From contig DIZL01000029.1 in NCBI GenBank assembly GCA_002429385.1, positions 159,780 through 223,779 on the forward strand: DNA of 64,000 bases, read 5' to 3'. Positions 35,401 to 42,490 of the stretch are shown here, in pieces; the first letter of the stretch is position 1; every line of letters starts with the position of its first letter. The stretch comes from Prolixibacteraceae bacterium UBA6029. Lineage in GTDB: Bacteria; Bacteroidota; Bacteroidia; Bacteroidales; Prolixibacteraceae. A program made the translations under genes and the position numbers. The notes under the pieces are model-generated. The model was not told the origin of the DNA and ran no database searches. It was given only the letters and a program-made list of their open reading frames with translations.

Positions 35401-36284
35401 AAGGCTTTCAGTGCATCTGAAGTTTTCCCTTTGGCCCTGGCCTCCAGAAATTTTCCTAGTCGTATAAGAGTAATAATGGCAGCTCCTGTTTCAAAATACA
35501 CATTTGGACTGTTTATGATTCCAATGGTAACGCACAGGCTTGAAAAATAGGCAGCCGATGAACCCATCATGATTAAAACGTCCATGTTGGCACTTCCAAA
35601 CCGTAGACTTTTAAATGCTCCCAGGTAGAATTGCCATCCAACCACAAACTGGACGATTGTAGCGGCAAAAAGCATAGCATACAAATCATATTGAAATCCA
35701 TCCCGGGTACCCGGGGGGATAAAATCACGTGCCATACTGTAGATAATCAACGGTACGGTAAATATCAGTCCGACGATTAATAAATTCTTCTGTTTGTTAA
35801 GTTCTGATGCACGCACTTTGGCTTCAACATCCTCTCCCGAGGACTCGGGATCGGTATCGCTTACCTGTACAATGTCAAACCCGGATTTTCGAATGACTCC
35901 GGCAAGTTCTGAAATACTTGTCATTCCAGGGATATATTCAAGAATGATTCTTTCATTGCCATATCCAACACTCACAGCAAGAACACCATTCTGTTTGGCA
36001 AGTATTTTTTCCAGAGTTAAAGCATCAGTAGAATCCTGAAGACCGGTGACAGGCAATTCCAGTTTGCCCGTAGCAACACCATATCCAATACGATGAACGC
36101 TGGCAATTACTTCCTTTTCACTGATCATTGTAGGATCAAATTCCAAAATGAGTTTTTCGCCTGCAAAGTCAACACGGGCATTTTTGACTCCATTTAGTTT
36201 ACTGACATTCAAATCAATAGCGCGTGCACAATTGCTACACGTCATTCCGGTTACAGGTAAAACAGAAGTTTTTATTACACTCAT
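32445..36284 (-). CDS. Copper P1B-ATPase fused to an ethylene-receptor-like membrane domain and histidine kinase
   Basis: One uninterrupted 1279-residue frame. Residues 8-72 are an HMA domain with metal site GMTCSNC (Cys16, Cys19). Residues ~78-140 are a degenerate second HMA without the CxxC. Residues ~165-815 form a complete P1B-1 ATPase: TGES at 352, the membrane CPC motif at 456-458, phosphorylated Asp500 in DKTGT, HP at 539-540, GDGINDAP at 712-719, then the last two helices with NxxL/SSIF features. Residues ~835-965 are further helices matching the plant ETR1 sensor: ISYLSIP, then LACGSTH with Cys922 and His926 in the positions of ETR1 Cys65/His69. A coiled coil (~975-1060) joins HisKA (SVSHDLRAPL, His1069) and HATPase_c (N-box 1179-1188, DNGCGF, GIGIGLA). 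No response regulator gene is adjacent. Gene lies 27 bases after GH43. Function as coupled copper pump and sensor is inference. Confidence 0.93.
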   Translation of the reverse strand: MSVIKTSVLPVTGMTCSNCARAIDLNVSKLNGVKNARVDFAGEKLILEFDPTMISEKEVIASVHRIGYGVATGKLELPVTGLQDSTDALTLEKILAKQNGVLAVSVGYGNERIILEYIPGMTSISELAGVIRKSGFDIVQVSDTDPESSGEDVEAKVRASELNKQKNLLIVGLIFTVPLIIYSMARDFIPPGTRDGFQYDLYAMLFAATIVQFVVGWQFYLGAFKSLRFGSANMDVLIMMGSSAAYFSSLCVTIGIINSPNVYFETGAAIITLIRLGKFLEARAKGKTSDALKALMNLRAKTACVIREGIETKINIELVEVGDIVLVRPGEKVPVDGIISEGRSAFEESMITGESMPVSKGPGDEVIGATINREGLIRFEATRVGRNTTLSQIVKMVQVAQGSKAPIQKLTDEIGKYFVPIIIGLALFTFLGWIYVAQADWTGAMMNAIAVLVIACPCAIGLATPTAIMVGTSKGAENGILFKNSEVLERAGKVNVVVLDKTGTITRGEPEVTDIIAFGDYSLEEILRLAASAERGSEHPLGHAMVKAAHEKGLKLSDPVRFRAFGGSGIRASIDDQIISIGNLRMMQNEGIPTEELQADIIRLQTEGKTAMIIAAKPANSEGKSQHIGIIAVADTLKTGAKEAISDLYKLGLDVVMITGDNQLTADAIAKQVGISRVVAEVLPGEKAEAIKKLQETKTLGNYANPIVAMVGDGINDAPALAQADVGIAIGTGTDIAMAAAGITLISGDLSGVGRAISLSRGTSQTIIQNLIWALFYNIALIPIAAYGLLSPMFAAGAMAFSSIFVVTNSLRLRAYKVQTFAPKKSILRQSVELLPRIIAPAVCLAILIIAPMWLMPGTMEIKGALSGTMTPALMMVMALSNAIIAISYLSIPFFLIIFTRKRKDMPFTWIIFLFGLFILACGSTHIFHVIGLWWPVNWWQATVDAICAVISLATAIVVWPYLPKILAIPSPNQLRMVNAELQLEKDKLIYTQSELQKAYAEVEHRVKERTEELLIANQSLQEEISERRKAEKEIQKLNETLEQRVIERTEQLEAANKELEAFSYSVSHDLRAPLRHINGFISLFLENKTTELTEEEIGYLIIVSRSSEEMGKLIDALLTFSRLNRSVLRKSRIDTLQIVKHGLEIFSLEIKERDIEIKINQIHETFGDYQLIGQVWTNLISNAIKYTGKKDKAIIEIGSYLKKDETVFFVKDNGCGFNMKYVNKLFGVFQRLHKHSEFEGIGIGLANINRIVTRHGGRCWAEGEIDHGATFYFSLPHE
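35702..35715. repeat. Perfect 14-bp GC palindrome inside the ATPase-kinase gene
   Basis: cccgggtacccggg is its own reverse complement. It encodes part of the loop after the first ATPase helix (PPGTRDG, about residues 190-196). Its GC content stands out against the surrounding sequence. Confidence 0.5.
35835..35850. repeat. 16-bp palindrome in the linker of the ATPase-kinase gene
   Basis: tcccgaggactcggga has perfect 7-bp arms. It encodes residues 145-150 (DPESSG) in the linker between the second HMA-like domain and the first membrane helix, a tolerant position. Confidence 0.5.
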
Positions 36285-36311
36285 AGCTGTGATATTAATA
36301 ATAATACATTT

Positions 36312-37373
36312 CTATTCCTTCCCTTCAATCGTTTTAATAGTACCATCTGCATTGTATTCCAATTCCACAACCTTGACACTCCGCAACCAGGTTTTTCCTC
36401 CCGAAGGCTTGCTGTCATGATAAAACAAGTACCATTTTCCTTTAAATTCAACAATGGAATGATGGCTTGTCCAACCAACCACCGGGGTCAGGATAACCCC
36501 CTGATAGGTGAATGGACCATATGGATTATCACCAATTGCGTAACACAATTTATGTGTATTTCCCGTTGAATAGGAAAAGTAATATTTCCCCTTGTATTTG
36601 TGCATCCAGGAGGCTTCAAAAAAGCGACGATCTTCATCTCCCGTCTTCAGTTGATGACCTTCCTTGTCCTGAATCACAACATCCTTCGCTTTCCCGTCAA
36701 ACTGCAACATATCGTCACTCATTAATGCAACCTGGGGACATAACGAAACCTCCCCTGCTGCAGGCTGAACTCCGCACTCAATGGCCTTTCCATTCCGGTA
36801 TCGCTGCAGTTGTCCTCCCCAGATTCCTCCAAAATACATGTAATATTTTCCATCGATATCCTTGAACACAGCGGGATCAATACTATAACTGCCCATGATC
36901 GGGTTATTTTCAGGCTTAAATGGTCCTTCCGGCTTTTTACTCGTTGCCACTCCAATCCTGAAAATATCAGTTTTGTCCTTTACCGGGAAATAGAGATAGT
37001 ATGTTCCATTCTTCAAAGCGGCATCGGGAGCCCATAATTGTCTTCCGGCCCATGGAATATTTTTCACATCCAATGCAACACCATGGTCAGTGACAGCCCC
37101 GTCAATACTTTCCATCGAAAATACATGATAATCGCGCATATCAAAATGGTCACCGTTATCATTCTCCGGAATTCCGGATTCAATGTCATGTGACGGGTAA
37201 ACATAGATCTTGCCATCAAAAACATGTGCCGATGGATCCGCGATATACAGGTCTTTCACCAGATATCTTGGTTTATTTTTCATCTGAGCGTTTACAGATG
37301 TAGTAACGACAACCAGCAGAATAATTACTGCCAGACTGATTTTTGGGATTAAGTAGTTTTTCATGTTATTCAT
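36312..37373 (-). CDS. Glycoside hydrolase family 43 enzyme
   Basis: The 353-residue secreted protein has a signal peptide (ISLAVIILLVVVTTSVNAQ). The five-bladed propeller is marked by the GH43 catalytic triad: base Asp46 (YIADPSAHVF), pKa-modulating Asp166 (SIDPAVFKD) and acid Glu253 (FFEASWMHKY). GH43 members cleave arabinofuranosides, xylosides or galactans; the subfamily cannot be fixed by eye. It follows the deacetylase gene by 24 bases in a GH115-CE4-GH43 run, consistent with xylan or arabinoglucuronoxylan attack. Confidence 0.9.
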   Translation of the reverse strand: MNNMKNYLIPKISLAVIILLVVVTTSVNAQMKNKPRYLVKDLYIADPSAHVFDGKIYVYPSHDIESGIPENDNGDHFDMRDYHVFSMESIDGAVTDHGVALDVKNIPWAGRQLWAPDAALKNGTYYLYFPVKDKTDIFRIGVATSKKPEGPFKPENNPIMGSYSIDPAVFKDIDGKYYMYFGGIWGGQLQRYRNGKAIECGVQPAAGEVSLCPQVALMSDDMLQFDGKAKDVVIQDKEGHQLKTGDEDRRFFEASWMHKYKGKYYFSYSTGNTHKLCYAIGDNPYGPFTYQGVILTPVVGWTSHHSIVEFKGKWYLFYHDSKPSGGKTWLRSVKVVELEYNADGTIKTIEGKE

Positions 37374-37397
37374 TGATCAAGATTTTAATTTGTCTAT

Positions 37398-38681
37398 TTA
37401 TGATTTAATAATTTTTGTTTGATAGAATTCCTTGTCATTCTGTATGTTCAGGAAATACATTCCATGGATTAAACAACCACCAAAGACGAGGGTATTAGTA
37501 AAAGTTCCATTTTCAATTAATCTTCCGTCCAATGAATGAACGTAATACCGGAAGACTCCGTTTGTTTCAACCTTGATTTCTTCTGAAAAGGGATTTGGAC
37601 CAATATGCATAGGAGTAAAATCTTTTAAAGCATTGTATCCAAGAACAACTTCATTGGATTTTGTCAAAACAAGCTCTCCCTGATCAGGAACAACATCGAA
37701 CACGATATATTTTTTTGTACCAACAACAGAAATCGCTGAACTGACGATTTTATTATTCAGAGATACACTCGCATTCGGCCATGAAGCAGGTAACGACCTG
37801 CGAATTGTAACCGGAACATTATAAATTGTATTATCCAGATTATCAGCAGCCACCACTAGCAAAGAATCAGTTGTGTACAAAGTTTCAGTCAACGAAAGTG
37901 CATTCCGTTCTTTGATATATTTGACTACGTTTCCGAATGTATCTACCCAATAATCCTCGCTATTGGTGTCTATATAACTGAGGTGAGATGAGAGTTCTGA
38001 TGACTGAGTAGGCGAATAACCGCCGTCATTATCTATTCCATGGGTTAAAAAGACACACCATCCTTTGGATGTCTTTGCCAGTATTGCCTTATTGTTAAAG
38101 TCCTGTGCCGTTTTTATAGCACTTTGTGTACCGGTCATGATGGAACTTATGTTGTAGAAGTCAGCAGGTGATGACGAAACGATGGCCCCGCTGCATATTC
38201 TTCCGGCCATATAATACTTTTTGATTGTCGTAAGATCTCCCAATATGCAATTCGGATAAGCTGTGGTTAAGCATTTTGCATTCGGAATATTTGTATTGAT
38301 CATACTCTGAGATTGCTGCAATTCAGTTTCCTGGCCGGCTATGCTTAGTGTATTTAGTGCAGGATGAGTTACAGTATGGCTTGCAATTTCATGTCCGTTG
38401 ATTGATGCCGCCTTCAACCCTGTCCAGTTTGGCGACCAACCTGTAACCGTATTTAAGGTTACTTTATAATTGTATTTGTCAAAAAGGGGAACTGCAACTG
38501 TTAATTGTTTTGCTGTATTATCGTCAAAGGTATAGCTGATTGCAGCGGTTTTAAACTGATGCCATTTGGCAATTTCGTATCCGGGAGCAATTTGAGCACG
38601 AACTGACATTGATGATATTACGGTAAAAACACATCCTGCCAGAAAAGTAATACAGGTTGATTTTAGATTGTTTATATTCAT
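37398..38681 (-). CDS. Polysaccharide deacetylase (NodB/CE4-like) with T9SS C-terminal sorting domain
   Basis: The 427-residue protein has a signal peptide ending in SVRAQ (residue 30). It has a NodB-type domain (~45-270): AISYTFDDN with the paired Asp at 53-54, and SHTVTHP giving the His102/His106 metal ligands. The usual Arg-Pro motif is not evident, so activity is less sure. A beta domain follows (~275-345), then a type A sorting domain (HIGPNPFSEEIKVE, final ~75 residues) that should direct export by type IX secretion. Placed between GH115 and GH43, it may remove acetyl groups from plant-type polysaccharide. Confidence 0.85.
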   Translation of the reverse strand: MNINNLKSTCITFLAGCVFTVISSMSVRAQIAPGYEIAKWHQFKTAAISYTFDDNTAKQLTVAVPLFDKYNYKVTLNTVTGWSPNWTGLKAASINGHEIASHTVTHPALNTLSIAGQETELQQSQSMINTNIPNAKCLTTAYPNCILGDLTTIKKYYMAGRICSGAIVSSSPADFYNISSIMTGTQSAIKTAQDFNNKAILAKTSKGWCVFLTHGIDNDGGYSPTQSSELSSHLSYIDTNSEDYWVDTFGNVVKYIKERNALSLTETLYTTDSLLVVAADNLDNTIYNVPVTIRRSLPASWPNASVSLNNKIVSSAISVVGTKKYIVFDVVPDQGELVLTKSNEVVLGYNALKDFTPMHIGPNPFSEEIKVETNGVFRYYVHSLDGRLIENGTFTNTLVFGGCLIHGMYFLNIQNDKEFYQTKIIKS

Positions 38682-38696
38682 ATTTAAGCTGTTATA

Positions 38697-41600
38697 CTAT
38701 TTCGATTTCAAAAAACTCTCAGGTTCGCCCAAATAGCTTGGTATTTCTTCAGCTTTACGGACTAATACTTTGCCTGTCCCCTCTTTCGTTAACGGATCCA
38801 GTTCTTTCACTGTAATCAAATTATCGGTTTGCACCACAATTTTCTGGATTATAACCCCGGGAGTAACCATCCATACTTTTAGGGTGTGTTTGCCTGGTTC
38901 CATTATGCTAAAAGTTGACGCCACCTTATTGATGTTCTCACTCACCCATTTTTCCCATATCGCCTGATCCTGATTTTTATTCATCAAAATGACTTGTGGA
39001 AGCTGATCATCAAATGAAACTGCAAGTTTCAATCCATCATCATTGAAATAATTCAGGCTGGGCGAAAGATATAAATTTACTTTTACTTCTCCGGGTTGGA
39101 ACAGGTACATATCATACACCATATGCGGACTATTGCTGCCCGGAACCTGAGGAGTTGCCGTGACTGGGAAAACAGTCATTCCTGATAAGGTACGCCCCAA
39201 ACCCGGAATAACTTTCCAGCCTATACCGTTTACCTCTATAGTACGGGTAAAATGCTCCGCTTCAACCGATACAAATCCATTGCTTTGTATAAAGCCTTTA
39301 AATGAATTTAAATCAGGAGCTGCGGGATGATTAACCAAAGCCTTTACGGTTATTTCTTTGCCATCATCTTGCTTAATTTTAATAGCTACCAATTGTTTTC
39401 CAATAGGTACCTTACTCCAATCAGCTGATAACCAAATACGTGTTTCTTTATCGACTTTTCCTTTTGCTGGAGTGGTCTTCAACCACTTCTCGCCAGTGCT
39501 GATCAGATAATCAAACGGCTTATTGCCACGATTAAACACATCTATATAAACCGATTGCTTATTAAAACTATCGATCTCAGGCAGGCCCGCCTGCCTCTGA
39601 CAGGCCAGTGTGGCGGGTAGGCTTTTCTCTGCTTCACCTTCGGTCCAGAACGTATCAGCTCCTTGAATTGAAATCCCCATTTCAGCCTTTTTAGGCAGGA
39701 TGATTTCTTTCACTGCCGGCATGATATTTTTCTCGGGTTGCTGCCACATGGTATATCCGATATGCGTCTGGTCCATCATATGGTCCCACTTCCCGCCGGC
39801 CAGTTTGGTATGGTAGTAATTGGTAATATCCGCATCCTTCTGAAATAAATCCCTGGCCTTTTGGGCCAGATCATTCGTTGTTGCCCTTCCCTGCCGGAAA
39901 GCTTCACGGTTTTTTGCCACAGTCAGATACAGCTCATTCAGGTTGGCACAGGCCGTAATCGGATGAAGCACCAGTTCATAAAAGGCATCCCGACTGGCCT
40001 CAGGAAGTCTTTTTCCAAGGCTTTCAGCCTCTTTTGCCAGACGATTGTAGTCTTCAACAACCGTCTCTGCTTCCCTGAAATTCACGAGACTATAGGTATC
40101 CGGAGAAAGCAATTCCGGTTTCCGGCGCCCGTTGTATCTGGTGTAAAGATCAAGCATATTCCCAATTTCACTTGCATATATGGGTCCGAACTGTTCAGCA
40201 GCCCATTGCCTGGTGTAATCGGGCAACCGTTCTGCCGGCCAGGCATCCGGATTAAAGGCATAATCCAGGAAAAAGGATACCGGCAATTCCATAGGCTTCA
40301 GATCACCTACATTTACCAGCCAGATGCGGTCAACACCATGGGTATAAGCCATGTGCATCTGTTCCCAGACGGCAGGCAGCGGACAGGTGTTCAGCCATTT
40401 GTAGTTTCTCGGTCCGCCAACATAGTCGAAATGGTAATATATGCCATATCCACCTGCATGAGGAGCGGCATCAGGGCGAGGCAGTTTACGGATGTTTCCC
40501 CAATTGTCGTCACAAAGCAATAAGGTCACATCATCGGGAACACGCATTCCCTTGTCATAATAGTCTTGTACCTCTTTATACAGCGCCCAGAGCTGAGGAG
40601 TTTCATTGGCAGGTTTCCCGGTTACATCTGCAATTATTTTCCGCTGATCGGCAACAATCTTTTCAAGCAAAGAAATGTTTGTCTCTGCTGACATGGCCAT
40701 GTCGCCATCTCCCCTCATTCCCATCGATACGATACTTTCCCTGTTTTTCGATCGCTCAATACCTTCTTTCCAAAATTGCCGGAGCGTATCCGCATTTGTT
40801 TCATAGTTCCATGCCAATCCCTTTTTTAGTTTCCATTCAGCGTGGGCTCGCATCATGGGCTCGTGGTGAGTGGTACTCATAACGATTCCCATCTCGTCAG
40901 CCAATTCAGGATTGGCTTTATCATCGGTATTGAAGCTAGCCCACCACATGGCTGGCCAAAGGTAATTTCCTTTCAGTCGAAGAATCAGTTCAAAGATTTT
41001 CTCGTAGCACTGATGATTAAATCCTCCATAGTTTTTTACGGCCCAGCGTCCCAGGGCAGGTTCTTCATCATTCAGGAAAATACCACGATATTTCACTTTG
41101 GGTTCTCCCGACAAATAACGTCCGGCTTTTACATACAAGTTTTTTTGCTCCGGCACCGGAACATCGGACCAGAAATACCAGGGCGAAACACCAATCTGAC
41201 GCGACAAATCGAACATTCCGAAAATGGTGCCCCGCTTGTCACTGCCGACAATTACCAAAGCCTTCCTGACTCCCGGGAAAGGATTTTCAACCACTTGCGT
41301 TAAGGTAGCTTCCCACTTGTGTTCAATAGCTGAAACATCAATCTTGTGCTTCCGAACCAATTCGTCGATGATTGAGCTTTTACCCAAAGTTCCGGCGATC
41401 ACAATTTCACCCGAAGAAGGAACCTTGCTAATCAGCAGATCAGACTTATTACCGGTAACCTTAAGCAGATCTTCCTGAACATAGCCGGCAATTCGGATTA
41501 CACCCGGAAATTCATCAGCGCTGATTACCAAAGGAGCGGTATGACCGGGTTCGGACAGAACAAAACTATGGCTTTCTTTAACCAAAGTGATATAGTCCCG

Positions 41601-41717
41601 ATGGTCCCGATAACTTTCGGGATCGGGATTAGAACCATTCTCTCCTATTTTTATAGCTGCGCTGGATTGAAGTACTGAAAAAAGAAAGATCGCCAAGAGT
41701 ATCATGAAACCAAACAT
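38697..41717 (-). CDS. Glycoside hydrolase family 115, xylan alpha-glucuronidase-like
   Basis: The first gene of the GH115-CE4-GH43 run. Start placed at 41717 (MFGFMILLAIFLFSVLQSSA, signal peptide); a longer frame opens at 41783. The ~1006-residue protein shows GH115 segments FGMFDLSRQIGVSPWYFWSD, FLNDEEPALGRWA, LKGNYLWPAMWWASF, STTHHEPMMRAHAEW and CDDNWGN, followed by C-terminal beta domains. GH115 enzymes release methylglucuronic acid from xylan. Two short GC-rich palindromic inserts lie in frame: after the signal peptide (41596-41628) and between the catalytic part and the next domain (39579-39621). Confidence 0.93.
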   Translation of the reverse strand: MFGFMILLAIFLFSVLQSSAAIKIGENGSNPDPESYRDHRDYITLVKESHSFVLSEPGHTAPLVISADEFPGVIRIAGYVQEDLLKVTGNKSDLLISKVPSSGEIVIAGTLGKSSIIDELVRKHKIDVSAIEHKWEATLTQVVENPFPGVRKALVIVGSDKRGTIFGMFDLSRQIGVSPWYFWSDVPVPEQKNLYVKAGRYLSGEPKVKYRGIFLNDEEPALGRWAVKNYGGFNHQCYEKIFELILRLKGNYLWPAMWWASFNTDDKANPELADEMGIVMSTTHHEPMMRAHAEWKLKKGLAWNYETNADTLRQFWKEGIERSKNRESIVSMGMRGDGDMAMSAETNISLLEKIVADQRKIIADVTGKPANETPQLWALYKEVQDYYDKGMRVPDDVTLLLCDDNWGNIRKLPRPDAAPHAGGYGIYYHFDYVGGPRNYKWLNTCPLPAVWEQMHMAYTHGVDRIWLVNVGDLKPMELPVSFFLDYAFNPDAWPAERLPDYTRQWAAEQFGPIYASEIGNMLDLYTRYNGRRKPELLSPDTYSLVNFREAETVVEDYNRLAKEAESLGKRLPEASRDAFYELVLHPITACANLNELYLTVAKNREAFRQGRATTNDLAQKARDLFQKDADITNYYHTKLAGGKWDHMMDQTHIGYTMWQQPEKNIMPAVKEIILPKKAEMGISIQGADTFWTEGEAEKSLPATLACQRQAGLPEIDSFNKQSVYIDVFNRGNKPFDYLISTGEKWLKTTPAKGKVDKETRIWLSADWSKVPIGKQLVAIKIKQDDGKEITVKALVNHPAAPDLNSFKGFIQSNGFVSVEAEHFTRTIEVNGIGWKVIPGLGRTLSGMTVFPVTATPQVPGSNSPHMVYDMYLFQPGEVKVNLYLSPSLNYFNDDGLKLAVSFDDQLPQVILMNKNQDQAIWEKWVSENINKVASTFSIMEPGKHTLKVWMVTPGVIIQKIVVQTDNLITVKELDPLTKEGTGKVLVRKAEEIPSYLGEPESFLKSK
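39579..39621. repeat. GC-rich palindromic insert in the GH115 reading frame
   Basis: The segment contains ggcaggcccgcctgcc and a partner caggccagtgtggcgggtagg, is markedly richer in GC than its flanks, and encodes ATLACQRQAGLP between two Leu-Pro pairs. Removing 36 bases would join KSLP directly to EIDSFN with the frame intact, as expected for a small repeat insertion with duplicated edges. Confidence 0.6.
41596..41628. repeat. Nested palindrome at the mature N-terminus of GH115
   Basis: Outer arms tcccgat/atcggga and inner arms tcccga/tcggga make a 33-bp nested inverted repeat within the frame, encoding about NPDPESYRDHRD just after the signal peptide. Confidence 0.5.
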
Positions 41718-41970
41718 TGATGAGCATTTCCAGCTGTTGGATTTTGGATTTAGCGAGCAATGCTGAGGATATGAGAAAGTCATTGGTTAATGGTTAGTTA
41801 CAGATTTTAAAACAAATGCTTCAAACCGTTATTTCAGTTGTATTCCTATATAAATGCAGGACTGACCGGTTTGACAGCATGCCATAAAAGTAATATATTT
41901 TCCAATTTTAAAGCAGAAATTGAATTTTGGATTTAACAGATTGAATCAGAACTGCTCTCTACTTATTAAA

Positions 41971-42114
41971 TTAAAATGCTTATCTGCTTTAGACAAGTTG
42001 AACTTGTTTAAAACACTGTTGTTTAGTGCTTTAAAAGCAAATGCATCAATTTAGTATTTGGCTAATAATCAGCGTTTAACAAATATTACTTGTTTTAAGC
42101 AGATAAGCAGTTAA
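41971..42114. repeat. MITE-like element, second copy type
   Basis: Arms of ~27 bp (41971-41998 and 42088-42114) are inverted copies with few mismatches, sharing tgcttatctgctt. The interior carries a small hairpin (aaaacactgttgtttagtgcttt). End sequence and total length (~144 bp) resemble the element at 1889-2041. Confidence 0.45.
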
Positions 42115-42183
42115 ATTAATTCAAAAGGCTGAGCCGAGAAAATGGAGTAGCTTATTCCTGATGATCGGATGTTAACCGGGGAA

Positions 42184-42310
42184 GGATCCCTTGTCTACTT
42201 GTGTGCTTCTTGTGTGCATATGCTGTGCTTCTTGTGTGCTTATGCTTCTTAAAAGCACACAAGAAGCACAGCATATGCACACAAGAAGCACACAAGTAGA
42301 CAAGGGATCC
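42184..42310. repeat. Perfect 57-bp-arm inverted repeat of cttgtgtgct words
   Basis: Left arm 42184-42240 and right arm 42254-42310 are exact reverse complements, with a 13-nt loop. Each arm contains four copies of the ~11-bp word cttgtgtgctt with variations (catatgctgtg). It fills part of the gap between GH115 and the M56 gene. A perfect arm of this length implies recent origin or active maintenance. Confidence 0.9.
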
Positions 42311-42424
42311 TCTTCGGAATAATGCCCTAGGCCTGGGAAAGACATTCCGGAAGATAAGCAAAAAAGATATTTGGCAATTTACATAGAGTATCCAATCCCA
42401 TGAAAAGTAGTTCAATGGATTTAA

Positions 42425-42468
42425 AAAAGGCCGGAATATTCAGTTCAAATACTGAAATTCCGGCCTTT
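42425..42468 (-). terminator. Terminator of the blaI-M56 operon
   Basis: Arms aaaggccggaatattcagt and actgaaattccggccttt (one base difference in length) form a stem followed on the minus strand by a T-run. It lies 22 bases after the M56 stop. Confidence 0.85.
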
Positions 42469-42490
42469 ATCCTGCAATTTTGAAATTACC

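Noticed and set aside
36285..36311. Copper operator (CsoR or CueR type) before the ATPase-kinase gene
   Set aside because: The gap is only 27 bases and shows no clear dyad; the gene may be read from the upstream promoter.
42184..42310. Simple rho-independent terminator
   Set aside because: Arms are too long, not followed by a T-tract, and the M56 gene already has a proper terminator at 42425-42468.
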